DNA of 64,000 bases from Anastrepha obliqua. Lineage: Eukaryota; Arthropoda; Insecta; Diptera; Tephritidae. The notes under the pieces were generated by a model, which saw only the letters and a list, made by a program, of their open reading frames with translations, had not been told where the DNA came from and made no database searches. Positions 48,085-59,900 of this stretch are shown piece by piece. Both the position numbers and the translations under genes were made by a program. How positions within the stretch are numbered: position 1 is the first letter of the stretch; every line of letters begins with the position of its first letter. The stretch covers positions 76,299,601-76,363,600 of the forward strand of contig NC_072894.1 in NCBI RefSeq assembly GCF_027943255.1, read 5' to 3'.

Positions 48085-49858
48085 TTTGGCTTTAAACGAG
48101 TTTTAAGGTTTTCGTTAATTTCTCTTGTATTTTGTACGTTTGCTGCACTTAGCAAATTGTTGACAACGTCGATAAATATTATGAGCTTATATTGGATTAT
48201 CGAATTAGCAGTAGGATGTTTTCTGTTTGTGACTATCGTTGTTATTAGTCACAGCAAAGACAACAAATTGGCGCAGATGAGTGGGCGTTAAACGGGATTT
48301 TCGGTTAGTTTGTGGTATCACAGAGAGCGAAGACGCATCCACACGCGACGAAATTTAAAAATTTACTGTGACTGTGGTTGGGACAGAAGCAACTAACAAA
48401 CCAAAGCCGAAAACGTTCCCCGTTCCCCAAAGAAAAAGCTTACTGCAAAAGCTTTTAGATTGCCATACTGGTCAGAGAGCATTAGAACGCTGTTTACTCA
48501 ATTCCTCAATATTAAAATCAATAAAAATTATAAGCTTACATTGGGAACATATCAACCTATTTTTTGCCTAAATTACTCCAAAAACTAATTTTTAATGGTT
48601 TTATTAAAATTCCGGTTGCGTTTGTATTATGCCGAAGTTAGCAACTAAGTTCAAGTTGCAAAACGGTGGTGCTGCCACTTACTCCATTAATGTATGTTAA
48701 AAAGAATTGGTTAAAGGTGGCTTTAAAAATAAAATGATGAGTTGGACAAATTGACGAAAATGGAAAAACAGAGTATGTAGATATCGTATTTATTTTGCTT
48801 TATTTCATTTCCCACCATAAGTTAAAAAAACTTACCACTCCCATTATTGTATTGCAAAAAAAGACAAAAAAAAACAGACAGAGTTGAGTGACCGCACAAT
48901 TTTCTCATGCATTAAAAATTGAAACAATTTAGCAGCTGTGGTGTAAAAATCTCTTATATCTGCATATCTTATATAAAATACTCCCTCATTATATGCCGAC
49001 GCCATGTGAAAGGTTGGTAATTTCATTTCAGAATATAACAAGGAAAATTCAACACTTACAAATTGTATAGGAAGGATTTACTTCCATAACAATTGAAGTT
49101 TTCGTACAACTATTTCGACGAACAACAACTTGACTGTAAGGGGAACTGTAAATGGTCAATCCTAGGTGTTTACTCTGGACATAGGTGCAACGAACAACAA
49201 ACATGTGGAACTATTAGTATATAGGCTGCTATTGGAGCTTTGTCCATTTGGCATGTAAGAAGGCTAAAAAGGCTAACTTTTTTCCCCCTTTTCAGTAGAC
49301 CTATAGTCAAGACTTTGCTATTTATTTGGTCCATAAGTTATCAAAGTTTGTTTGAGTTATGCTAAACTATCAATTTTTGTTTATAAATTTTGATATTTTA
49401 TGGCTCGAAAGCAAAAATGATATGCATAGCTTTTGTTGTGTTTATCTGCTGATGGTATCTTTTTAGTGGTGTTTAGCTTCGGCGTTTTCTTTTCTCATAA
49501 TGTGAGGGTGTCCTTTGTTCAGCTAATTTTTTTTATCTATATACTCAAACTCGTCGAAAGGGAGACGAAGGCTAAAGGCAGTGCTATTCTTTCGTTTTGT
49601 AGTTTTGGCAGCTAAATATTCATTTATTTGTAATTTTTGTAGTGGAAACGTCATAAAATCGAAAAAATGAATTTAAAAAGAAATGGTTCCTTAGCCTTAC
49701 ATTAAAATTCTTTTGGTGGAAAATGCGAGGATGAAAAATTAAAATGAATTCAATGAAATGTCCACATAAAATTTCATCTCAGATGCGATAGCTCATCAGG
49801 AATGGAGATATGGAGTATAAAGCGAATTATGTGGCGTGAGAACACAGCATAAGGTAAC
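48085..49858. promoter_or_regulatory. Chd64 5' flank and intergenic region
   Basis: It contains the Chd64 5' UTR and promoter (about 48085-48370) and repeat family K copy 3 (48985-49150). The rest is AT-rich with short ORFs I cannot assign. No clear TATA box or MEF2 site was identified. Confidence 0.4.
48985..49150 (+). repeat. dispersed repeat family K, copy 3
   Basis: TCATTATATGCCGACGCC, ATTTACTTCCATAACAATTG, AAGTTTTCGTACAACTATTT and CGACGAACAACAACTTG match the other copies. Confidence 0.65.
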
Positions 49859-49866
49859 TATCGATA
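49859..49866. promoter_or_regulatory. DRE motif (TATCGATA)
   Basis: A perfect palindromic DREF/BEAF-type site 158 bases upstream of the BED-finger ORF. A second partial site, CATCGATAG, follows at about 49879. Such sites mark housekeeping and proliferation-linked fly promoters. Confidence 0.6.
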
Positions 49867-50023
49867 GTTTTTAAAAGCATCGATAGCGATGGAAAATTAA
49901 AACTATGCATGCTATTGATATTATAATCGACAGTTTCGCATGTCTAGTGCTGCGACAGTTTGCACGTCCTCGATTTGTGTATTTTGTTTATTTCAATAAA
50001 TAATTATATCGTACAAAATTTAA

Positions 50024-50809
50024 ATGTCAAAAGGAAGCTCAAGTAGGAAATCCAGTTTTATTTGGAACTTTTACGATGCTGACACCGATGAAAAGGCTCG
50101 CTGTCGTATATGCAAAAGGCATTTTTCGCGCAAAGGTTGCTGTACCTCTGGCCTCATCACCCATCTGAAGAAGAGGCACACTGAAACATTTCTGCTATAT
50201 TTAAATAAAGGATTAGTTTGTTTAGAAGGTGATGAAATTAGTGCCATAAAAAAAGAATCAACAGAAAATGAGGAGAAACAGAAACCGAACAACAAACGAA
50301 AAAAAAGCATAGAAAACGAAGAATTGGAAGAGTCTGAAATAAATTTTCAGAGCTCCGCATGTCATCCACCATATGAAGAGTCGGCTGAGTTCCCTGAATC
50401 CTCAGAACATATTGGAAAACCTATTGAACAAATGTGTCTACTTGAGGATGAATATCCTATAGTTAACATTGAGAGGAATAGTGGAAGAGATGATCCGTCT
50501 CAACCGAAGTTATCATCGCAAGCCGGCACAACACAGATAGAGTCTTTGCTAACAAAACAATTGCAAATTCAAGCTAAACTCTATAAAGAAATGAAAGAAA
50601 AATTAGAACAAATTAGCGCACATTTAAAAGAATCGGAACGTATTAACCGGAAGAGATTCCGACTCAAAGTAGAAAAACTCCGTTTGCATAAGGAAGAACT
50701 TAAGAAGAAAGAACTACATCGGAAAGAAATGCATCGACTAAGGTTATTGGAATTGGATATATTGAATAAGAAAAATATTGAGCAGCAGTTACGTTTTGAT
50801 CAGCTTTAA
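50024..50809 (+). CDS. BED-type zinc-finger protein with C-terminal coiled coil
   Basis: A single-exon ORF of 261 residues. Residues about 10-52 form a BED finger: W14-F16 aromatic pair, C27-x2-C30 and H47-x4-H52. BED fingers bind DNA in chromatin-boundary factors (BEAF, DREF) and hAT transposases. Residues about 70-165 are acidic and low in complexity, with a KKRKKS-like basic patch (NNKRKKSIENEE). Residues about 170-261 are a long Lys/Glu/Leu-rich coiled coil (KLYKEMKEKLEQI ... RLRLLELDILNKKN). There is no hAT catalytic or dimerisation domain. It could be a host nuclear factor or a domesticated transposon-derived gene. A DRE lies just upstream, and the next gene is ens in convergent orientation. 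I cannot name an orthologue. Confidence 0.72.
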   Translation: MSKGSSSRKSSFIWNFYDADTDEKARCRICKRHFSRKGCCTSGLITHLKKRHTETFLLYLNKGLVCLEGDEISAIKKESTENEEKQKPNNKRKKSIENEELEESEINFQSSACHPPYEESAEFPESSEHIGKPIEQMCLLEDEYPIVNIERNSGRDDPSQPKLSSQAGTTQIESLLTKQLQIQAKLYKEMKEKLEQISAHLKESERINRKRFRLKVEKLRLHKEELKKKELHRKEMHRLRLLELDILNKKNIEQQLRFDQL

Positions 50810-51760
50810 TATAAAAATGTGAAGATAATTTAGAAATTTCCTATATTTAGAATTTAAAAAAAAAAATGTATAAGTATGGTTTCTACTGTAAGAATGTACT
50901 ACCATAGATAGGTTCTGATTTTATTAATGTCGGTTTGGATCAGATTAGGATAATTTATACTTTATCAGTGTTAAAGTATACAAATTATTAAATCGCTAAG
51001 CAAACTTCATCTGTCGGATCGATGGCGTGAAGTGATATTCGTTGCAATATTTCGCCCAGTAGATGATCCTAATTTTTTGATTAATACAATTTATAAAAGT
51101 CTAAAATTTCGTATTAAAACGTGCAAGTGAGGCAACATTTGCAAAGATTTGTTAAAATTTTTTACTGATTCTGTTTGTATATGTACTATAAGTTTAGATG
51201 TGCGGAGTTTTTAAATTAAGTTTGATCATTTAAAATTTGGTTTAAATATAACGCAGAGTTGGTTAGTCGGTAGTAATCTCTGATCTTCCAAAATAACAAT
51301 TGTATTTGTAATATTTCATCAATAGTAAATAAACTCATATATTTAATACCAAACCAGGATAAGCTAACTGGATAATCCACTTATTTTTAGTATGCGCTCG
51401 TTTTCCTATAATACAAAATTCCACTGTGAATCCGGCATTTGGTGCCACTGCTTTATTTCCTATATTGTTTTTTGTAAAATGGTTTCAGAATGAATTTGGT
51501 TATTCTGAGAAACAAATTTACAAGAAAACTATCGGTTAGTATTCACTACAATTTAAATTTGTCATTTCGATGCATATGTATGTATGTACTCGTATGTGCA
51601 AATGTACATTGCGCTTTTGGTCGAAAAAAGGTGTGAGTAAGTTTAAAATTAACATCGATAAAAGAGTAAGAATTTAATAATAACTTTTTTATGGCAGTTT
51701 TCTATTCATTGCGTAAGTGTGCCTGGGTACGAGCGTACTTCAAACGCGTATGCCAGTGGC
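50810..51760. other. BED gene 3' flank
   Basis: AT-rich, no gene or mobile element recognised. Possible poly(A) signals occur (AATAAA near 51326). Confidence 0.4.
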
Positions 51761-51794
51761 GTTAAAACACATTTCGTTTCTTTTGCAATTTTTT

Positions 51795-51950
51795 ACGTCC
51801 TGTTGTTGTTGTTGTAGCAGCATAAACATTCCCCATACTTACATACGGTGAATGCTGCTGGAGTGACAGTCCTTGGCCGGATATAAATCCGGGTCGTTTC
51901 GGTAACGTAGAACCGACTGTCGTGGAAACGGTGGGGGTGGTTGATCTATT
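51795..51950 (-). repeat. dispersed repeat family H, copy 4
   Basis: TGTTGTTGTTGTAGCAGCAT, AACATTCCCCATACTTAC, GGCCGGATATAAATCCGGGT and CGTTTCGGTAACGTAGAACC, in reverse orientation. It contributes the second half of a chimeric ORF (51762-52232). Confidence 0.8.
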
Positions 51951-51989
51951 ATTGTGAAGGGTCCGCCCACTAACTGAAACTCCTAAACT

Positions 51990-52220
51990 TACCCCAATTT
52001 GTCTCGAATCGGGCAGTTTTCGCAGAACTGCGCATCGTTCGCTTAACATGGTAGCTTTTGCAGTGCGTCCTTTTCGGTTTCTGCGATAGTTTTTTATATT
52101 TTTTAAAAAGCTGTCGATTATCCATGGATCGGGCAAAATTCTGCGTGCAATTGCTTGGTTGGACAGATTACTTTCGGTCAAGTCAATGATTTTTCTCTTT
52201 ACATAGATCCCCGTGAGGTG
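51990..52220 (-). mobile_element. Tc1-like transposase N-terminal remnant
   Basis: Minus-strand frame: KRKIIDLTESNLSNQAIARR, then IIDSFLKNIKNYRRNRKGRT AKAT and LSERCAVLRKL. This fits the first HTH of Tc1-like transposases, then GR..K.T...+R.I.R. It runs directly into repeat family H, so the frame is a fusion of two repeats, not a gene. Confidence 0.55.
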
Positions 52221-52239
52221 GTCTGCATACAATTTTTAG

Positions 52240-55200
52240 GACTTTTACCGTTCTTTAAGTTAAACGTCTTTTGGTATTATTTGCAAGTGTATTTTATTTT
52301 ATAAAAATTGCTTACCAAATACATCACTAACAAAAACGTCGCTTATGTTCCGAAAGTTGATTATCGAATGACAATTTATGTGAATAGTTTCCAAAAAGGC
52401 CTCACCAAGGATGACAGAATACAAGCTTAGGCCATCCAAAGCATAAATGTGAGGGTAACTCTGGATATTACGTCAATGGCATTTTGTTAGCAGAATTGTG
52501 TTTGCTCATATCACATTTATTCTTATGCTCTTCCAGTCAGTCCTTGCTAAGACGACAAAAAAGTAGCGAGTGGAGGTTGCATGATTTTTGCGTATACCAG
52601 CAACACAGTCTGTTTTTCGTAAAAAATCGCTGTCCTAACCACTGTTACGTCAGCAAACCGCTGATTTCTCCAATTTCGCTGAAAGCCGGGTAACAATTAC
52701 TACACACCTGCCGAGTAAACGTGGCCACACCTTTGCATTCTGTACATCGTGGGACGGCACTATAAAAACAAACATTTACATACAATTTTCCACTAAAAAA
52801 GGTGCAAGTGTTAATGTGATTGGCTTTTTAGCAATTAAGATGAATTGAATGTAAGTGCATTAGAATGGAGTTTTTGGGAGTGTTACAATTACGAGTATTG
52901 AGTATTTGTTTAAATTAAGTGTAGCATTAAGTGAGAACTTGTTATAGCGAGCCTTTCTAAATAATAAAAAAATAAATTAAATCGCAATTATATTTTATTT
53001 ACCTTTTCTCTGAAATAAAATATTTCTTAAATTTATTTTCTTCTCTTAGTCTTGAATTTATTTATTCTTTTGAATTTTCTTGAAATGAATTTCATATTAT
53101 AATTTTTGGGCCTCGCTTTATCTGTTTGGAATTGCCTGCGTGTTTATTTGTTTTCAGACGTTACTTACATCGATTTACTTTTTAAGTTAATAAATTTAAA
53201 TATTAATAATTATTTTAAATGTAACGATAACGATAGATAGACTTTATATTGGGAGTTACAGTTGAAATAAGATTAGATACATAAGTATGTATGTAATGGT
53301 TGTTCTATTATTTTAGTTATATATTGATTAGCTCATTGGTTATTGATGAATTAGTTATGACGCAGAAACTTAGGCAATTATGGTTCACGTGTTTAAAAAA
53401 AAATTATATATATTAATTAATCGCTTATATTACACAAGTGGGCTTAAACTAGACAAATTGCAAACACGTATAAGGTGAAGGTTTGTTAAGTGTGCCAAAT
53501 GACAAAAAAACTAAGAGCACTCACTTTTGGACACATTGGGCAAGTCTAAGTGACGATAAGATTGTAAAATGTTTATACCCGCACGTACTTTTGCACAAGA
53601 GTGTTACAATTTTGCATAAATAAGCTTTTATTTAGTAGTTAAATTAGTGAATTTCCGTGCACTTTTTTGGTTTTATTAAATCATGCGAAAGTATGAATGT
53701 TATTCATATTCATTAATAATAGAATTTTCATAGCATGCACAGCGCCAGCAAAGATATCAGCTGCCACAGTTAGAGGGCACTGGAGCCGTTAAAAGGCAAT
53801 ACTTGAGCAGTCTATTAACGGAACTACGTGTAGGTATTTCTTAACAATTAATTTTGATTAGCTTAGAGTAATAAATATAACAATACGTTTAAATAGCTAG
53901 AATTTAAGTTAATTTTTAAAGCTTTCGAAGTACTGCCAAATTATTAAAGTGTAATAAAAGTGCGGCACTCATAACCTTGTCAGCTTTAAGCCGAGCTGCT
54001 CCTGCTTTTTGAGGCATGAATTTGATTTTTTTTTTATGCAAATGAAGTAGAACAGTGCTCGGAATGACATTTGTTTTGCTTTCTAAGAAGCATTCTCATG
54101 GCAAAACTACACTCAAAAGTTTGCCACTGCTTTCCGATCTGTGACTGGCTATGTATTATTAGCTGAAAACAATGTCCTTCCAACTAACGTTCAATATTCC
54201 ACGCATAAATACGCTCGGCTACGACTCTCTTACCAAATTTTTGAAATGTTTCAAAGTATCTTTAAAACTGGCACTGTACGTGTATTGCCACGATTTTTCG
54301 TTTGCAAAAGAGATACGTTTTTTCGACTTAATGAGCCATTATATTGCAGTGATTCATATCCATTTCATTACAATTTCTTTTATCATGCAGCACATACCTG
54401 GCATTCGACTAACCACCTCACTATGCCACTAGAGCCAAGTCTACTTATTTGTCAAACGTAAAAGTGCAAACGCTCAGCGATGCACAGACGATTTGATTTT
54501 TAAAAACGCCGACTACCTTGATCAATTTGGTAATAAATACGATTAATACGATTTTGAGAACTCTGGAAATTCCACACTAATAAAAATAAATATTTTCCCC
54601 TTGATTGAATACGCAGAATGCGTGGACGACTTTAAGTTTGAAATTGTTAAACGATCACAACGGTTACTTTTGTTATATTTCTTCAGTCGTGAAGACCTTA
54701 GCCTTATTTCGGCCACAATTTTGTGGCGTGGTTTTCCAATAAGCTTGATATGCTCGTACGTATTATAGAAAAAAATTATATTTTAATTATGTATCAGCTA
54801 TTACAATGTGTATATAAATAAGTTATATTAACAAATTAAAACATTATGTTTGGATTTTTTCATCTAATTTTTTAAGAATAAGCTTTGCAAATATATATAA
54901 ATGTAAATTTAGATAACATAAAAGTTAAAAAAGAAATATGCATCAAAAAACGGAAAATACATTAACTACACATAAATATATATAAGTAACCTATAAACTC
55001 GCACACAAAATTGCTGACATACTACACTATTATGATTTGCTTTTATTTAATTTAAACGTTTCAAAGCGCGGCCACCACTTTATCTTTTGCTTTCAATAGC
55101 AACAAACCATCTTTTGCATGATCAAATGGCTGCCCGAACCGACTTTTAATTTAACTACCATATATTGCCCACGTGCGTCTATGCTGCCTCCGGTAAAAAA

Positions 55201-56988
55201 AATCAGCAGTCCCACTCTAACATTAATAAAACTACTACTTTTTACCATACATAATAGATATGATCGTATAATAGGGTTCACCCGATTGCTAATTTCAATT
55301 AAAATTTAATACCATTCTTTGATACGCGCGTTGAATGCGCTTAGCCTTTTTGAAAATGAAGCTTTTGAATTACCGTTAATATAATGATGAAAAAGAGGGA
55401 AGTAGCAATAAAAAAAGCTGAAGTCCAAAACTTAGTGGAAAGATAAGAACGTTTAATTTATAAAAGTTTTACAAACAGTAGATAGCTTAAAAGTAAGCTT
55501 CAAAAGTATTAGACGGCTTAGTGATGGCTTTCTACTCCCTTCAAGTGTTTTAAGATAATATAAGTTGAGAGACTTAGTACCTTCAATAGTCATTATGTCC
55601 TAAAAAAAACAAATTTCATTAAAAATATGCAAATTATTGTATTTTTCAATGGATAGCACAAATTAGTTTGCGGTATACGCATATCCTTGCAACATATCAG
55701 TACATTTGAAACATATCTATCTATCTATGTATATAAAGTACTATGTAAGACGGAAAAGGCGAATCCATAATCTGCTTAAAGCGTCTAAGTATAAATGTGT
55801 GTTTGCATTAAGCAAGTAATGAGAAGAAAAATATCAGAGGAATCGTATTATATGCGAGCAGTACTTGCATAAACTTTGTGCTTCGCACATAATCCACCTT
55901 TCATACTAAAAGCAAAATACAGAATCCCATACACTATTTACGTTCGTACGATCTTTGTGCTATACACAGTGATAAATTTATATGTAACGGCAGGTGCACA
56001 CACATGATTGGCATGAACTCATTTGGTAATATATTTGAAAAATATATTAGGTGTCCCTAATTATATGCGTCTTAAATTTTTTTTGTTCGCTCTAACAAAT
56101 ACATATGTACATCTGTCTCTCTTAGTTCATTTTAATTAACCGCAAATGTAGCTGCACTTGCTTAATATATTCCACTGCATTGCATGTATGTGTGCATGTT
56201 GCTAATATGGACTGCATAGAGAAAGTTATTAGCTCACAGCACAAAACTTAGCGCCACATGGAATTTTGCTTTTCTTGAAACATTTTATGTTCTATATGAG
56301 TTTTTTCATTTAGCCATTTTAAGCTTTTTGATTAAATATTCGTAATATTCTTGCATTTCATAAATAAATTCAAATTCCTTTTTTTCATTGAAGCTTTAAA
56401 AAAATGTTGACAAATATTTCTCTTTCCAGGTCTATATAGTCGATTTTCTTCACGTCTTTGTTTCGTTACGCTTTACAATTTAGTATATCGCACATACATA
56501 CATTAAAGATTTGCATACGCAATGTGAACTCCAAGCAATTTTATGTACCTTTCTCTTTTTTTTCACTGTCTAACTAATTTTTAATTTTTTTCGATTCGGG
56601 AGGAACATTTGCCGTAGTTTTATGCTTTTTCCCTTTCCTCATTTGTTCATTAGATCCTAATTCAAAGGTTTTATATACTTTGCTTAATTTTTTAATGTTT
56701 CAAATGAGCTAAGCAGTGTTTAGCTAATATTTTACTTAATATGCACTTTGCTTTAGCTTTTCCTTTGCTTCTAAGTATATTATTTTAAATTAGTTAAACT
56801 CGTATTAATTACGCCTTAAATGTCAAGTAACCATAAAATGTCGCATACACACAAAACATCTTCAAAACGCCAACGCGCTACAATCAATACATTTTTTTTC
56901 AAATTGTCATAATTCTGCTGCATTTTTCTTTGTTGCAGTTAGTTAGTTTGCGCGTCCGTATATTTGCAGGCTGCTAGCACGCTCAGAC
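52240..56988. other. region downstream of ens, including its 3' UTR
   Basis: AT-rich 4.7 kb with no recognised coding exon. The part nearest 56988 must be ens 3' UTR; its end could not be fixed because TTTATT signals are frequent. Sequence near 53575-53620 (TTTATACCCGCACGTACTTT) resembles a common fly intergenic repeat. Confidence 0.4.
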
Positions 56989-59900
56989 TCACAGTAGGGA
57001 AATATCTGTAAATAAAAAGAAAACAATTTTATAATAGTTGTTGTTTTTGTGTTATCCTTTGTGAACTCACCTTTATTTTCGTGACTATCTGCAGTGACTA
57101 GTGTTGCTGTTGTTGTTGTGTTTAACAAGCTGTTGTTGTTGTTGAAGTTTATTGCATTGTTAATGTCTTGTGACTCAATGCTCAAATCAATTAACTGATT
57201 TGTTGCTGGTGTTACGGCATCCTGCAGGTTATTGATATCACTTTTCAGAGAGAGGAGAATTTAAGACAAAAAAATAAATAAAAATTAATTGAAGCTGGCA
57301 GTAGCAAAACAAAAACAAAAAAAACCAATGAATCATATGTGCATTATTATTTAGTGTCTGAAAAGTGAAAACATTAATAAGCAAAATAATTTATAAAATT
57401 ACCAAGAATTTAGTATTTGAGGAATTTATATGCAATATAGCCGGACTATTAAAATAACAATTCAATCAATTGAATTAAAAATGAACGAAAACAGAATTTG
57501 AGAGCGAGATTGGCTCAAGAGATCTATGTTTAGACTTGGACGTTACTTTTATAATAAAAGCGAGGATTCAAAAGAATACGCTCCATAGTCTACTTGAATC
57601 ATTCAATGGTTCGTTAAAGCAAAAAAAATCATGAACAAGTTTTCCCACAATAAAAAAAAATTAATGAGTTAAAATAATTACACCCCCTGGTTTACAAAGG
57701 TAAGCAATGCTCCTTCAACATAAAAGTTAAATGATATAAATCTATCTGTCTAGTTTAAGCAAGTCTTGCGCTGCTGAATACATTTTATGCATAGAAGCAT
57801 TTTTTTCAATTGTTTTATAGCCTACGTGGCGCTATGTTTCACTATGGAGCGGAAGGAATAAATATAATATACATATAGTCTAAGAGCTAAACTTGTATTT
57901 TCAAACCGAGTTTGTTTTCATCGACACTCATCGTTTTACAATCTCAGTCGGCTAAAATTCGGTCTGATGCAAAGCGAAACATGCGCAGAATGTAACGAAG
58001 GCAATGCTAAAAGCATCATGTATCTTCATCTCTGTTAGTGTTCACTATTCTGAAATCATGACTTAGTTAACATGCACGCTGATAAAGCGAATGGAAGGAT
58101 CAGCAATCCAAGTTAGCCTAAACTAATCCATTAGCGAATGAATACTTTTGCGTGCACAACAATGAGATTCCGATAAATTGCTCTTAAGATACTTTATAGT
58201 AGGAAAGCAGATTTTAGCAAGTTTGCTTATTTATTTAACAACTTTTAGCAATGAAAATTTAGTGCAGTGATTTAGCCATTAAGATACAAAAATTAATTTT
58301 TAGTCCACTCTAAGGTTGTTTCATTGGTTATAAAAAAGCTGTCATGCTTTGCCATGCATTATATAATACATAAAGCCACTTATTATCAATATCGACTTGC
58401 TTACTTTTCATTGTTCAAATTTTCGATGTGATGGCCGTTGCCGTTTGCGACGGCATTTACATTAATTGTAGTAGTTGTTATTGTGGTATTCTGTAAAAGC
58501 GCATCACTGTTAATCGGCAATTTTCCGTTGCTCACCTCGATAATTTGTGTCGGTTGTTTTAAATGTTGTTGTTGAAGATTTTTTACATTCTCATCGATTA
58601 TCATATTGGAGAAACTGTTTATCAGCTCAGTTTCCTTATCAATAACAGCTTGCTCGTACATGGCCTGCGTATTTTGTGGCTCCAGTTTTTCTGCTCTTGG
58701 TGCGTTTGTGGGCACTGCAGTTACTGGTGCAGTAATGCTTTGTGGTGGCGGATTCGGAGTGGTCGCAGTCGTAGTGGAACCCGACGTTGAGCTACTATCA
58801 GTGCTGCTAACAGCATTGGTAACAGTAGTTGTTGTAAAGGATTGATCTAGTTGCTGCGGTTGCAAGTTGTCAGCTGTCGATTTGGGCGTGTTGTTTTCCT
58901 AATGAGTTCATTTAAATATATATAAACTTGTTAATTTTAAGTAAAAAAAAAACACAATATTAGCAACTTTTACCTTTACTGGTGTGGAATTGGGTGTTGT
59001 CGCGCTGCCACCACCACCGCTGGTCCCTTTACGTGTACGCGACATGATCGCTTCAACGCGTTTGCGTCGTTCTTCGCGCTCCTTTTCCTCTCGTTTAAGA
59101 CGTTCGGCAACCTCAAATCGTTGTTTTTCTGCTTCTTCCTTGGCCTTTCTTTCGGCCTCTTCTCGTTGCACGCGCTGTTTCTCTTCCTCTTCCCGCTTGC
59201 GGCGATCTTCTTCTTCTTTTTGCTTTGCCTCCTAAAATAACGGAAACACAATTCATTAATTGATTAACTACATTACAGTTGTTCTTGCGGGACTCACTTC
59301 AATAGCTTGGCGCAACCGCTCTTCCTCTGCTCGACGTTGTTCCATGGCTAAGCGATTCGCTTCCTCTTCGAATGCGCGTTGACGTTCAGCTTCCTCCTCT
59401 TGACGTTTTAGTTCGGCAAGTCGTTCGGCCTCCAAGCGTTGACGCTCCAACTCGGCTTGTCGCTCAGCCTCCTCGCGCGCAAGACGACGTCTTTCAGCCA
59501 GAGCTGCTTTTGCCTCTTCTTCAGTTGTGATCTTACTTCTAGCAATCATCGAAGCAGTCATTAAATCATTACTATCGCCATTCTGAGATGGAGGAGTAAG
59601 TTCACGGACTTCTGAATTTTCTTTGCTGCCATTTTGTGAACGTGGATGTGGCTGAGGCTGTGGCGGTGCTGGTGCCGGTTGCTTCTCTGTTTGCCTGGGT
59701 TCGATTGGTTCTGGAGCTTCGGGTGGTGACTGTATATTTGATTCATTTACGACCACCACAGGCAAAACCGTTTCGGTTATTGCACCGACATTTTCAACTG
59801 TAGGCGGTGGTGTTACTGAGCCTTCACTGTCAGCTACAGCTGGTGCTGCTACTACTGGCGGCTCATTTGATTCAACAAGGGAATCAGCTGTAAACTCGGC

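Noticed and set aside
51762..52232. 156-codon minus-strand ORF as a host gene
   Set aside because: Its N-terminal half is a Tc1-like fragment and its C-terminal half is repeat family H read in frame.
54141..54461. 106-codon plus-strand ORF between the BED gene and ens
   Set aside because: No recognisable domain; an overlapping ORF of similar length in another frame suggests chance.
58563..59235. Plus-strand ORFs over the ens exons
   Set aside because: They are shadows of the charged and Thr/Asn-rich ens coding sequence on the minus strand.
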